Position numbers and translations under genes: made by a program. From a virus, in IMG/VR virus record IMGVR_UViG_3300024062_000061, positions 1 through 25,147 of that record: a stretch of DNA of 25,147 nt. One strand, written 5' to 3'. Under the pieces are notes generated by a model that did no database searches, was not told the DNA's origin, and was given only the letters and a program-made list of their open reading frames with translations. Of this stretch, positions 7,667 through 14,941 are shown one piece after another. Position 1 is the first letter of the stretch; every line of letters starts with the position of its first letter.

Positions 7667-8794
7667 TTATGCTAATAATATTTTTTCTGCTACTCCATTT
7701 ATAATTACATCCCAAGTTTTTGTCTGAGCTACTGATGCTGTCGCTACAGCTCCTGCGTTATAAGAAGATGACCCTACAACAAACTGATTGCTTGCTGTTG
7801 CTGTTGCCTCCCTACCTAGTAGTACAGAATTACTAAAGTTACCTGTATTAAGATTGTGACCTAATCCTGAATTACCGTCAGCAGTTTGTGTTCCAAATTC
7901 ATCTCCTCCGCAAATAGTATTAAAAGAACCTGTTGTAAGTTCATATAAAGAACCCGACCCAATTGCAATATTAGCATTTCCTCCGTCCAAATTAAACATT
8001 GTTACAACTCCTAGTGCAGTATTACCACTACCGCTACCGTCACCCATTGAATTAAATCCAACTGAAGTATTTGCACTACCTGTTGCATTAAAACCCTGTG
8101 AATAATATCCCACAGCAGTATTTTCTGAACCACTAGAAATAGCAAGTAAAGCATCTTTACCTACAGCTACATTTTGTGATGCACTTGAGTTAAAAACAGA
8201 TTTATGTGCATTAGAACCTACGGCAGTATTCTCTCCTCCATACCAAGCCTCATTACCTGAACGGTATCCTATATATGTATTGTCAGATGTTCTTGAGTTA
8301 TATCCTGTATAAGCACCAAGTGCTGTGTTTCTACTGTCGTTGTTAAATAAAAAAGAAAGAAAACCTATAGCGGTATTTTCAACACCTGTTGTTAATTGTT
8401 GCAATGCTGCCACACCTATACCTATATTATTCCCTCCTGATATAACGTCTCTTAATGATTCTGCTCCAACACCAACATTTGAATTTGCTATAGTACTATT
8501 TTTTAACACTTGAAACCCTAAAGCTGTATTAAGAGTACCTGATGTGTTAGATTCAAATGCTTCAAATCCGTAAACTGTATTGTTTGTGGTTGGTCCTACT
8601 TTTGGTACAACATAGTTTGTAACAAAATCACTTGCTGTAATAAGACTTACTTTATCAGGAGGTGTAATTCCTGATACAGGAATAGATGATGTTACTTTTT
8701 TACTACCTAGTGCAATTATATCTGCATCTTTTGCATCTGTAATAATCTCTTTTCTTTTAAAGAGACCCATTATATCTGTTAATATCTGATTCAT
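7667..8794 (-). CDS. Head- or tail-fibre protein with YadA-like beta-roll (375 aa)
   Basis: Residues 1-65 (MNQILTDIMGLFKRKEII, VSGITPPDKVSLITASDFVTNYV) form an N-terminal module shared with the 242-aa protein and typical, as I recall, of crAss-like fibre proteins that dock on the virion. Residues about 75-330 are repeats of the NTAxGxxxL type (NTALGFQVL, NIGIGVAAL, NTAIGFLSF, NTAVGYYSQ, NTSVGFNSM, NIAIGSGSL), the pattern of the trimeric autotransporter (YadA) head beta-roll. The last 60 residues (VVGSSSYNAGAV, TWDVIINGVAEKILLA) resemble the end of the 591-aa fibre. It is probably a trimeric receptor- or glycan-binding fibre. No S74 chaperone domain is seen. It sits between a gene relic and the 112-aa paralogue. 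Confidence 0.8.
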   Translation of the reverse strand: MNQILTDIMGLFKRKEIITDAKDADIIALGSKKVTSSIPVSGITPPDKVSLITASDFVTNYVVPKVGPTTNNTVYGFEAFESNTSGTLNTALGFQVLKNSTIANSNVGVGAESLRDVISGGNNIGIGVAALQQLTTGVENTAIGFLSFLFNNDSRNTALGAYTGYNSRTSDNTYIGYRSGNEAWYGGENTAVGSNAHKSVFNSSASQNVAVGKDALLAISSGSENTAVGYYSQGFNATGSANTSVGFNSMGDGSGSGNTALGVVTMFNLDGGNANIAIGSGSLYELTTGSFNTICGGDEFGTQTADGNSGLGHNLNTGNFSNSVLLGREATATASNQFVVGSSSYNAGAVATASVAQTKTWDVIINGVAEKILLA

Positions 8795-8808
8795 TTTATT
8801 TTATTATT

Positions 8809-8839
8809 TTTAAACTGTAGTATCCTTTTTGGATTGCTA
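8809..8839 (-). pseudogene. Relic of the 45-aa small gene, 31-bp repeat of 7233-7263
   Basis: These 31 bases match 7233-7263 with two differences. Read on the minus strand in the same frame they encode LAIQKGYYSL, the equivalent of LAIQKGCYSL in the intact 45-aa protein, and the frame then runs into a stop after a few residues. The 5' half of the gene is missing because the repeat begins at the stop codon of the 247-aa gene, whose TAG (8837-8839) is made from relic sequence. This is best read as the scar of a cassette exchange. Confidence 0.75.
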
Positions 8840-9580
8840 GTTAAGTAGGACAATGTTAAAAGGTGCATCAGTAAGATCTAATTTAAAAACACCTTCAGGT
8901 GAATTTAATGTTTCTTCCCATTTCCCCGTCAACCATTCTAGTGGTTTTTTAGCATCAGAAGCAGTTAGTATTGAATATAACTGATTTGCAAACATAGTTT
9001 CTGCTTTTAATGTAAGTTGTGTTGGTGAGTCTATAGAAACAACAGTAGACTCATTTCCATTTGAAAGATTTGTTACAACATCTCCAGGCTGTAATCCTGC
9101 TGCAACAAAGTCAGCATTAGTATCAATAAGTTTATTAGTATCTTCTGAAGTAACTTCTCCTCTAGCAACAATTGGTCCTAATGGTTTAAAAATTCTATAG
9201 TCTATCCCTGCTCCATTATCACGTAAAGTATTAATATCACTAATTACTATTGATGTTGCATTAGTTACACTTACAACATGAAGACTGATTTGACCTTGAC
9301 CAACAGAAACAAAATCTCCTGGCTCAATTCCACCAGCAATAAAATCAGCATTACTATCAGTAAGTATAGCAGTTGTATTTAGAAATTCAGTTGTTGTTCC
9401 ACTAGCAGCTAAGTCTCCTGCTATATCCATATTAAAACCACTAAAACTTTTAGTAATACTACTTGCAGTTATTCTATATATAGAATAGGAACTAAAAAGT
9501 GAACTTATTGAGCTAATTTCTCTTAAAGAATCTGGATGTCCAGGTGTAGTTGATGGTATGCTAAAATATTTTTTATTCAT
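8837..9580 (-). CDS. Fibre-locus protein with two copies of a beta module (247 aa)
   Basis: Residues 1-60 are Ser-rich (FSIPSTTPGHPDSLREISS) without a recognised domain. Two related modules follow, at about 62-132 (AILTDSNADFIAGGIEPGDF...VVSVTNATSIVI) and 142-207 (KLIDTNADFVAAGLQPGDVV...VVSIDSPTQLTL). A third copy is in the 242-aa protein encoded upstream. The last 35 residues (WLTGKWEETLNS...FNIVLLN) have no match that I recognise. The protein lacks the MNQILTD anchor, so it may be the distal partner of the 242-aa protein, or the C-terminal part of a once longer fibre. Its stop codon lies inside a relic of the 45-aa gene, so its 3' end may have been set by recombination. Confidence 0.65.
   Translation of the reverse strand: MNKKYFSIPSTTPGHPDSLREISSISSLFSSYSIYRITASSITKSFSGFNMDIAGDLAASGTTTEFLNTTAILTDSNADFIAGGIEPGDFVSVGQGQISLHVVSVTNATSIVISDINTLRDNGAGIDYRIFKPLGPIVARGEVTSEDTNKLIDTNADFVAAGLQPGDVVTNLSNGNESTVVSIDSPTQLTLKAETMFANQLYSILTASDAKKPLEWLTGKWEETLNSPEGVFKLDLTDAPFNIVLLN
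9012..9036 (-). repeat. Direct repeat within the DxNADF modules (partner 9806-9830)
   Basis: Twenty-five bases match 9806-9830 with two differences. They encode the SxDSPTQLT strand in the 247-aa and 242-aa proteins. DNA-level identity this high, above that of the surrounding modules, suggests recent copying or recombination between the two genes. Confidence 0.7.
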
Positions 9581-9627
9581 TTTTCTTTTTATTATAAGAT
9601 TATAATTATTTATATATAGTAAGATAT

Positions 9628-10356
9628 TTAAAAATCAATACTCTTTATGCTAACAGAGAATTCTACATCTATTATATTACTAGTATTTTTATTAGAAAAC
9701 GCTGTAGCTAAAGCGTCATTAATTGCTTTTTGAACAGGTAAACTTTTATCAGGATGATAAATAGTGTAATCACCAGTACTACCCACAGCAAAGGGTTTCC
9801 CTATAGTAAGCTGTGTTGGTGAGTCTACAGATAATACAAATGCACTTACTCCAGTATTATCACTAAAAAAAACATCTCCAACTTGTACCCCTGATGCAAC
9901 AAAATCAACGTTAGTATCAGTAATTATATCTGGATTACCAGCATCAAAACTAGTTGTTGTACTGTCAATAATATTAGGAATAGGATGACTAATTTCTCTA
10001 CTTATATTCCATGCATAACTAAGTTGAGTTTTTTGGTAAGCCCCCAAAGCACCACTTGATTCAAGGTCTGTAACTGTACTAAACCTACCTAAATAATTTG
10101 CTGAAATTATAACCGTACCGTTATCTTCTGTTTGAAATCTCAAAAACTTAGGTGCTACACCTAAAGTAGTTCCAACATAATTTTGAGCAAAATCTTCTGC
10201 TGTAATAAGTGTCATTGCCTCAGATGGCTTTGGTCCTGATATTCCAAGAGAACCTGACCTTGTGTCTGCTAATGGAATTAAATCTCCATTTTTTCCTGTT
10301 TTAACAACTTTGTTTCTTTTAAAAAGACCTAGTATGTCTGTTAATATTTGATTCAT
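9628..10356 (-). CDS. Fibre protein with virion-docking N-terminus (242 aa)
   Basis: Residues 1-62 (MNQILTDILGLFKRNKVV, DLIPLA, SGPKPSEAMTLITAEDFAQN) match the N-terminal module of the 375-aa fibre, which marks it as a virion-docked protein of the same class. The C-terminal part differs: it lacks the YadA-like repeats and instead carries one module at about 132-200 (DIITDTNVDFVASGVQVGDV...SVDSPTQLTI) that is also found twice in the 247-aa protein. The final 40 residues are helix then strand (VQKAINDALATAF, VEFSVSIKSIDF). The gene lies 26 bases after the 111-aa gene and 47 bases before the 247-aa gene. It is probably an alternative fibre or a shortened stalk. Confidence 0.7.
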   Translation of the reverse strand: MNQILTDILGLFKRNKVVKTGKNGDLIPLADTRSGSLGISGPKPSEAMTLITAEDFAQNYVGTTLGVAPKFLRFQTEDNGTVIISANYLGRFSTVTDLESSGALGAYQKTQLSYAWNISREISHPIPNIIDSTTTSFDAGNPDIITDTNVDFVASGVQVGDVFFSDNTGVSAFVLSVDSPTQLTIGKPFAVGSTGDYTIYHPDKSLPVQKAINDALATAFSNKNTSNIIDVEFSVSIKSIDF

Positions 10357-10382
10357 AGTTTTATTATATTATTTATTATTTA

Positions 10383-10718
10383 TTACCAAGGTAAAGGTGT
10401 ATTTTCTGGACTTACCGGAGGGTTAATTTGACTATCAATCATACCGCCTACTGATGCTTCTAAATTAGATATATTAATTGTACCTAATTGATTTTTAACC
10501 CATCCTACAACCATTGCATCTGTAAGATCTTTATAAGGTACAAAACTTTCACCTTGTATTATCTCAAATGTTGCTGTATTTGTTAATTCTGCAGTATATG
10601 TAGTCCCACCACTTTCCTCTGTACCTACAACACTATAAATCACATCTACAACATAATTACTTTCTGTTGCAGTATTTATAGTATATAAGTCGGTAACATT
10701 CCAGATGTAACTCTTCAT
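10383..10718 (-). CDS. Fibre-associated conserved protein, paralogue 1 (111 aa)
   Basis: This protein is a paralogue of the 112-aa product of 7327-7665. It begins MKSYIWNVTDLYTI, has FVPYKDLTDAMVVGWVKNQL at about residues 59-78 and ends NPPVSPENTPLPW. The N-terminal half is beta-rich and the second half has one helix followed by a Pro-rich tail. It lies between the 591-aa fibre (gap 53 bases) and the 242-aa fibre. One copy beside each fibre set suggests it works with a particular fibre, for instance as adaptor or folding factor; this is inference, since the family has no known activity that I can name. Confidence 0.75.
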   Translation of the reverse strand: MKSYIWNVTDLYTINTATESNYVVDVIYSVVGTEESGGTTYTAELTNTATFEIIQGESFVPYKDLTDAMVVGWVKNQLGTINISNLEASVGGMIDSQINPPVSPENTPLPW

Positions 10719-10771
10719 ATATTAAATATAATTTATTTTTTTTATTTATACTATTAATATATATAATTTTT

Positions 10772-12547
10772 TTATGCTGCTACTATTGGTATTTTATAGT
10801 CAACACCGTTAATTTTTACTGTCCAAGTTTTATCTGCAGTTATAGTCTCTGTTGTTACTGCGCCTGCGTTATAAGCTGATGAACCTACTACAAATTGATT
10901 ATTTGCTGTTGCTGTGGCTGAACGACCTAATATAACAGATGAGTTGAAATTGCCTGTGTTGGCAGATGTACCTATGGCAACATTATTTGAACCTGTTGTA
11001 TTGTTATATGCTGCTTGATATCCAACTGCTGTATTTTCTGACGCTGTGTTACTATATAATGACTCTCTACCTACTGCTGTGTTTGTACTCCCTGAAACAT
11101 TAAGTCTTAAAGAATTAATACCTACTGCTACGTTATTATTTCCTGTAGTGTTAGTATTTAGAGCATAAGCTCCAAGTGCAGTGTTATAGCTTGCTGTGTT
11201 GTTTTGTAAAGAATTTGTACCAACGGCTGTATTAAATGTTCCTGCTGCGTTACTTATTAAAGCATCTTTACCGTAAGCAGCATTTGTATCTACACCACTT
11301 CCACCTGTTCCATATACGCTACCATCGTCTCTTACTCTAAACAGTTCAGTTGTAGCAGAGTTTTGTACAAGTAGCGCTGCTGTTGCAGACGTTGTGCCAG
11401 ATCCTTTTACGTGTAGTATTGCGCTTGCATCTGCGCTTGTGTTCCCTATAAATAAACCATTGCCTCTACCACTTAAATATAAAGTTCCTAAAGAGCCAGT
11501 CCATTTTATATGGCTTCTATTGTCAACAGCAAACCTCATTTGATTAGACCCGTGGTTTAAGCCTAGCAGATTACTAGAAGTGTTTACTATATCTAATTTG
11601 TCATTAGGACTAGTAATGCCTATTCCTACATTACCGGAGGAAGTAATACGTATCCTTTCGGTATTATCTGTTCCGAGTCTTATAGTACCGGCCTGTCTAT
11701 TATTTATAGTGAAGTCGTTGCTGTTAGAAACTAAAGCTGTTCCGTTTCCTGCTCCTACACCTGTTGTACTATTTGTAAATTTTAATTCAGATGATGTTGT
11801 AGCATTAATATGTAGACCTGTACCTCCGGATTGTAGAGCAGGACTATCTGTACCTATACCTACATTACCGGAAGAATCAATAACCATCCTTTCGCCTCCT
11901 CCGGTGAAGAATTTCATATCATTTGTGGAGTGAGCGTATGTTATTCTACCTACATCTCCGTCCTGCGGATCACCAAATTTAATAGATTGAGTTTGAGAAT
12001 TAGCAGATAGTATTTGGATTGATGGTGCTGATCCTTGTTCTATTATTAAAGTACCATTTGCTACAGCGGTTGCTCCTGAGTTGGATCCTTTTATATGTGT
12101 TTTAGCTAAAGGACTAGCTGTACCTATACCAACGTTAGTTCCATTATCAAAAACAATGCTATCACCTATAGCACTAGAGCTAGTGAATTTAGATAAATAG
12201 TTTGTAGTGCCTGTTCCAGTTACATCACCTGTTGGTAATGGACCTAGTGTACCATCACCTAAAACAACTTGAGAGCTAGTACCAGCACCTGTAACTGAAA
12301 GTGTTCCTGAACCAGTTATTGGAGAATTAGTAACTGAAAATGCTGTTGGCATAGATAAACCAACACTAGTTACTGTTCCTGGTGAACCAACTGAAGACCA
12401 TGAAGTACCATCATAAAGTTGAAGACCTTTACTATTAGTATTATAATAAAGTTGCCCTTCTCTTGATCTATTTGGTGGGCTATCCCTAGGATCTATTATT
12501 GGTTGTTTTTGGAGATTTTCAGTAGTTGATAAATATCTTATAGCCAT
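10772..12547 (-). CDS. Long fibre protein with GIGT and YadA-like repeats (591 aa)
   Basis: The N-terminus (residues 1-55) includes REGQLYYNTNSKGLQLYDGTSW, a motif common at the base of phage fibres. A Gly/Ser/Thr-rich stalk follows, then three segments of the VGIGTxSP type (near 138, 228 and 308) preceded by ERMVID or ERIRIT strands, typical of fibres that often end in S74 peptidase domains. Residues about 415-540 are NTAVGxxSL beta-roll repeats as in YadA heads. The C-terminus (QFVVGSSAYNAGAV, TWTVKINGVDYKIPI) is shared with the 375-aa fibre. No S74 chaperone domain is present, so folding must rely on other means. Some stretches (11620-11900) use more CCG, GGA and CGT-type codons than the neighbours, which hints at transfer from another source. 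Likely role: host or glycan binding. Confidence 0.82.
   Translation of the reverse strand: MAIRYLSTTENLQKQPIIDPRDSPPNRSREGQLYYNTNSKGLQLYDGTSWSSVGSPGTVTSVGLSMPTAFSVTNSPITGSGTLSVTGAGTSSQVVLGDGTLGPLPTGDVTGTGTTNYLSKFTSSSAIGDSIVFDNGTNVGIGTASPLAKTHIKGSNSGATAVANGTLIIEQGSAPSIQILSANSQTQSIKFGDPQDGDVGRITYAHSTNDMKFFTGGGERMVIDSSGNVGIGTDSPALQSGGTGLHINATTSSELKFTNSTTGVGAGNGTALVSNSNDFTINNRQAGTIRLGTDNTERIRITSSGNVGIGITSPNDKLDIVNTSSNLLGLNHGSNQMRFAVDNRSHIKWTGSLGTLYLSGRGNGLFIGNTSADASAILHVKGSGTTSATAALLVQNSATTELFRVRDDGSVYGTGGSGVDTNAAYGKDALISNAAGTFNTAVGTNSLQNNTASYNTALGAYALNTNTTGNNNVAVGINSLRLNVSGSTNTAVGRESLYSNTASENTAVGYQAAYNNTTGSNNVAIGTSANTGNFNSSVILGRSATATANNQFVVGSSAYNAGAVTTETITADKTWTVKINGVDYKIPIVAA
11619..11660 (-). 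repeat. Internal repeat of the 591-aa fibre gene (partner 11853-11894)
   Basis: Forty-two bases resemble 11853-11894 at most positions, sharing cctacattaccgga and atcctttcg blocks. They encode the ER(M/I)xI-xSSGNVGIGT repeat unit of the fibre stalk. Such repeats allow unequal crossing-over that changes fibre length. Confidence 0.7.
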
Positions 12548-12571
12548 ACCTTTAAAATTAATTAATATATT

Positions 12572-12799
12572 TTAACATGATTCTACTTTTTCAATAGAAA
12601 CACCTGGTACACTACTATCAATTACTGTATTATTACTGGTACTACTTTGCCAATCACACAAATATTTATCTATTGATGCACTAACTAAATCACTAAAACA
12701 ACATGGAGTAATACCAAGTTTTTTTTCTCTGTAAACAACATTTACTGCATTAGCAAATTTTTGTTGAATATCTATTTCTTTCTTTAGTGCATTATCCAT
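12572..12799 (-). CDS. Small protein of unknown function (75 aa)
   Basis: A 75-residue frame starts MDNALKKEIDIQQKFANAVN and continues with a helix, the segment GITPCCFSDLVSASIDKYLCDW, and a Ser/Val-rich tail ending in ESC. It is not a family I can name. The frame is supported by tight packing, with 13 bases after the Cys-rich 45-aa gene and 24 bases before the 591-aa fibre, and by the absence of any competing frame. Four Cys residues continue the trend of this region. It may be a minor virion part or an assembly factor for the fibre that follows. Confidence 0.55.
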   Translation of the reverse strand: MDNALKKEIDIQQKFANAVNVVYREKKLGITPCCFSDLVSASIDKYLCDWQSSTSNNTVIDSSVPGVSIEKVESC

Positions 12800-12812
12800 A
12801 GTCCAATCAATT

Positions 12813-12950
12813 TTAATTTGATGATAATTTTTGTAATTTTTTTTGTTTTTCCTCCCACTCTGCTTTACATGTTTTATGTATGGTTATACCATTAACACTT
12901 GTTTTTTGGCATCCGCAAGAAAAAGGTTTATTACAATGTTTACAATTCAT
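12813..12950 (-). CDS. Small Cys-rich, zinc-ribbon-like protein (45 aa)
   Basis: ATG at 12950 opens a 45-residue frame: MNCKHCNKPFSCGCQKTSVN, then GITIHKTCKAEWEEKQKKLQ and KLSSN, stop at 12813-12815. The spacing CxxC-x5-CxC, then HxxC, is a plausible zinc-binding knuckle followed by a basic amphipathic helix. I recall very similar short proteins with the FSCGCQKT motif in crAss-like and other Bacteroidota phages, without known function. The gene lies 24 bases after the 190-aa gene and 13 bases before the 75-aa gene, so it belongs to the same message. Protein or nucleic-acid binding is possible. Confidence 0.75.
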   Translation of the reverse strand: MNCKHCNKPFSCGCQKTSVNGITIHKTCKAEWEEKQKKLQKLSSN

Positions 12951-12974
12951 AATTTTATTGGTTTTAAATTTTTT

Positions 12975-13547
12975 TTATACTGTGTATTTATTATTTCCAC
13001 AATCTCCCGTAGGGCATATAATTTTATCTAATCTTTGTTTTGCATAATTATATAGTCTCATTCCTTGATCAGCTGAATTGCAATATTCTACATTTGCCAC
13101 TGCTGCATCAATTAAAGTTCTTATAAAATCCATTTCTCTTAACAAAGCTGCTTTCTCTGAATCAGGAATTTTAGGTTGAACATCTAAATCACATAACACT
13201 TTATAATATGAAGTCATTAGTTGTGTTACTCTTAAATGATTATATTCTACAAATACTTTATCATTTGGAGATACACTGTATTTAATAACATATGTACCAT
13301 CTGGTATATTTGTTTGTGTAGTCCCGCAGTTTTCTTTTTGAATAAGTAAACCACATGCTGATAAACATATATCAAAATCTTTCTCTACTTTAACTAATAC
13401 TGTACTGCTAAAACCAGGTAATGTAATTAATAACTCTGCACAGTCTACTGCAAGTTCTGTTGAATACTGGCTTGTATCTTTAATGCATAACAAACCGCAA
13501 TTAGATACAGTTGGTATTTCTAAACTTAATATATGTTTTGTAGCCAT
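12975..13547 (-). CDS. Conserved structural candidate, beta N-domain plus helical C-domain (190 aa)
   Basis: Residues 1-105 are beta-rich (HILSLEIPTVSNCG, YSTELAVDCAELLITLPGFSS, GTYVIKYSVSPNDKVFVEYN) and look like an Ig- or jelly-roll-like fold. Residues 110-175 are helical (TQLMTSYYKVLCDL, EKAALLREMDFIRTLIDAAV, MRLYNYAKQRLDKI). The tail is Cys-containing (CPTGDCG). I recall this two-part plan from crAss-like proteins encoded near the capsid and connector genes, which suggests a head or neck protein, but I cannot name the family. It begins a new unit after the terminator at 13606-13642 with a promoter-like element 29 bases upstream, and is followed by two small genes and the fibre locus. Confidence 0.6.
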   Translation of the reverse strand: MATKHILSLEIPTVSNCGLLCIKDTSQYSTELAVDCAELLITLPGFSSTVLVKVEKDFDICLSACGLLIQKENCGTTQTNIPDGTYVIKYSVSPNDKVFVEYNHLRVTQLMTSYYKVLCDLDVQPKIPDSEKAALLREMDFIRTLIDAAVANVEYCNSADQGMRLYNYAKQRLDKIICPTGDCGNNKYTV

Positions 13548-13575
13548 GATAATTTTTTAATTGTGGGAATATATA

Positions 13576-13587
13576 TATAATATACAA
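13576..13587 (-). promoter_or_regulatory. Promoter-like 12-mer upstream of the 190-aa gene
   Basis: Plus-strand TATAATATACAA is identical to 7042-7053. It lies 29 bases before the ATG at 13547 and directly after a terminator, where a new promoter would be needed. The surrounding DNA is strongly AT-rich (plus-strand atatatata before it), so chance similarity remains possible. Confidence 0.45.
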
Positions 13588-13605
13588 AAATATTGATTAA
13601 TATAA

Positions 13606-13642
13606 AATAAAAAGAGCAAGAGAGTTTGCACCCCCTTGCTCT
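13606..13642 (-). terminator. Intrinsic terminator after the 394-aa gene
   Basis: Arms 13613-13620 (agagcaag) and 13635-13642 (cttgctct) pair perfectly. On the minus strand the stem is followed by a T-rich run (plus-strand aaaataaaa). It lies 35 bases after the stop of the 394-aa gene. Confidence 0.85.
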
Positions 13643-13677
13643 AGATATTGTTTTAGAGTTTTACTTCTAATTAATTA

Positions 13678-14862
13678 TTATACAGTAATTGTTTCTACTG
13701 CAACGTTACTAGCAGTTGCTAAATCTGCCATAAGAAGATCCATTTTTCCTGTAGTAGTAGTATCAGTAGAATCTACATAAATCTTGTATATATACTGATC
13801 ATTATCAAATACTCCAGATGGATTATTGTATCTAGGTACTACGTGTTGAATTATGTATTCAACATAAGTACCAGTTCTATCTACAGCAGCAAGTAAATCA
13901 TCAGACATTTCAATCTCACGAATACGTGCAGAATCAGCATTCCCTTGGTTGTAAGGAGACTGTCTGTAGTTTTCAGATAATAATAAATCTCTAAGTACTG
14001 TTTCTCCTAATACTTGAGCAGATTTTCCAGTAACAGATGTAGCAACACCACAATCATTACAAGGATCACCAGTTTCATCAAGTAAACTTGGAATAATTGT
14101 TACAGGATCTTTACCATAAAAATCTCTAGTATCAAATGAACAATCTCCAAATTTAGTATCTACATAAGCTCCGATAAAGTTTGCTTCTGCACTTACTTGA
14201 TCTGCAATAGGATCAGTTGAAGGTGTATAAGTACCATCAAGAACTTCTGCAATAGTGTACTGAGTAGTAACACCAGCAACAGTAACATCCATTGCTCCAC
14301 CAGATCTCTCTGCTACAAAAGGAGAAATCAAAGGATCAGCCAATAACATTTTAGAAGCAGTTGCTAAAGCAACAGCTGGATCAATGTAAGTTTGACCGTC
14401 TACACAACATACATTAGCTGAATCACCAATTGCATAAGCATTGTGATTTAAAAAACGTAATGCTGGAGTTCCTTTAACATCCATTCTTACATAAAGAGAT
14501 GTTCCACATGGAACACAATCAGATGCAACAGAAAGAGTAGCAATTGATTGAACAGCAGCTACACCATCTTGTTTAACTAATCTGTTAATAAATTTAGGAT
14601 TGATTCCTTTAGATTTTACAGACTCTTGGTATCCACCATGTCCGGGATTACTTCCAATAGAATCTGAACCATAAAAACTACCTTGTACAAAATATACAAG
14701 ATCATTTGTAGGCAAAACTGCACCAGTTGCAATTGTTTGCCAGTTTGCATCGCTAACAAGACCTGCTTGTCCTGAAGTTAAAGCTGAAGTAGCAACACTA
14801 CCCACATCTTCTACAGAACTAACAACAAAGGTCTTACAAAATGCTGAATTAAATAAAGCCAT
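13678..14862 (-). CDS. crAss-like virion structural candidate, Cys-rich (394 aa)
   Basis: A 394-residue protein starts MALFNSAFCKTFVVSSVEDV and mixes beta strands and loops with a helical segment (ALATASKMLLADPLISPFV). The middle of the sequence has regularly spaced Cys pairs: SDCVPCG, NVCCVDG, GDCSFD, GDPCNDCG. The C-terminal part (EYIIQHVVPRYNNPSGVFDN, YIYKIYVDST) is beta. I recall conserved proteins of this size and start in crAss-like structural modules, where they are taken as virion components, but cannot fix the exact role; an auxiliary capsid or neck protein fits best. The gene has its own promoter-like element upstream and a strong terminator downstream, so it is probably made in quantity, like the capsid protein, with a matching A-rich leader. 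Confidence 0.6.
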   Translation of the reverse strand: MALFNSAFCKTFVVSSVEDVGSVATSALTSGQAGLVSDANWQTIATGAVLPTNDLVYFVQGSFYGSDSIGSNPGHGGYQESVKSKGINPKFINRLVKQDGVAAVQSIATLSVASDCVPCGTSLYVRMDVKGTPALRFLNHNAYAIGDSANVCCVDGQTYIDPAVALATASKMLLADPLISPFVAERSGGAMDVTVAGVTTQYTIAEVLDGTYTPSTDPIADQVSAEANFIGAYVDTKFGDCSFDTRDFYGKDPVTIIPSLLDETGDPCNDCGVATSVTGKSAQVLGETVLRDLLLSENYRQSPYNQGNADSARIREIEMSDDLLAAVDRTGTYVEYIIQHVVPRYNNPSGVFDNDQYIYKIYVDSTDTTTTGKMDLLMADLATASNVAVETITV

Positions 14863-14921
14863 AATTTTTAATTTTAAAGTTTAATAAATATATATAATTG
14901 TTTTTGTACTTATTGTACATA

Positions 14922-14933
14922 TATAATATAGTA
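14922..14933 (-). promoter_or_regulatory. Promoter-like element upstream of the 394-aa gene
   Basis: Plus-strand TATAATATAGTA shares ten of twelve positions with the 12-mer at 7042 and 13576 and lies 60 bases before the ATG at 14862. A small inverted repeat (tgtac-ttatt-gtaca, 14905-14919) lies between it and the gene and could be an operator or chance. Confidence 0.35.
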
Positions 14934-14941
14934 ATTTTTTT

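Noticed and set aside
11000-11260. CRISPR-like regular repeats
   Set aside because: The periodic similarity comes from NTAVGxxSL protein repeats in a continuous coding frame; there are no identical repeats with unique spacers.
7166-12547. Diversity-generating retroelement acting on the fibre genes
   Set aside because: No reverse transcriptase gene, template repeat or C-type lectin variable region with adenine-biased changes is seen in the window. The repeats found are explained by module exchange.
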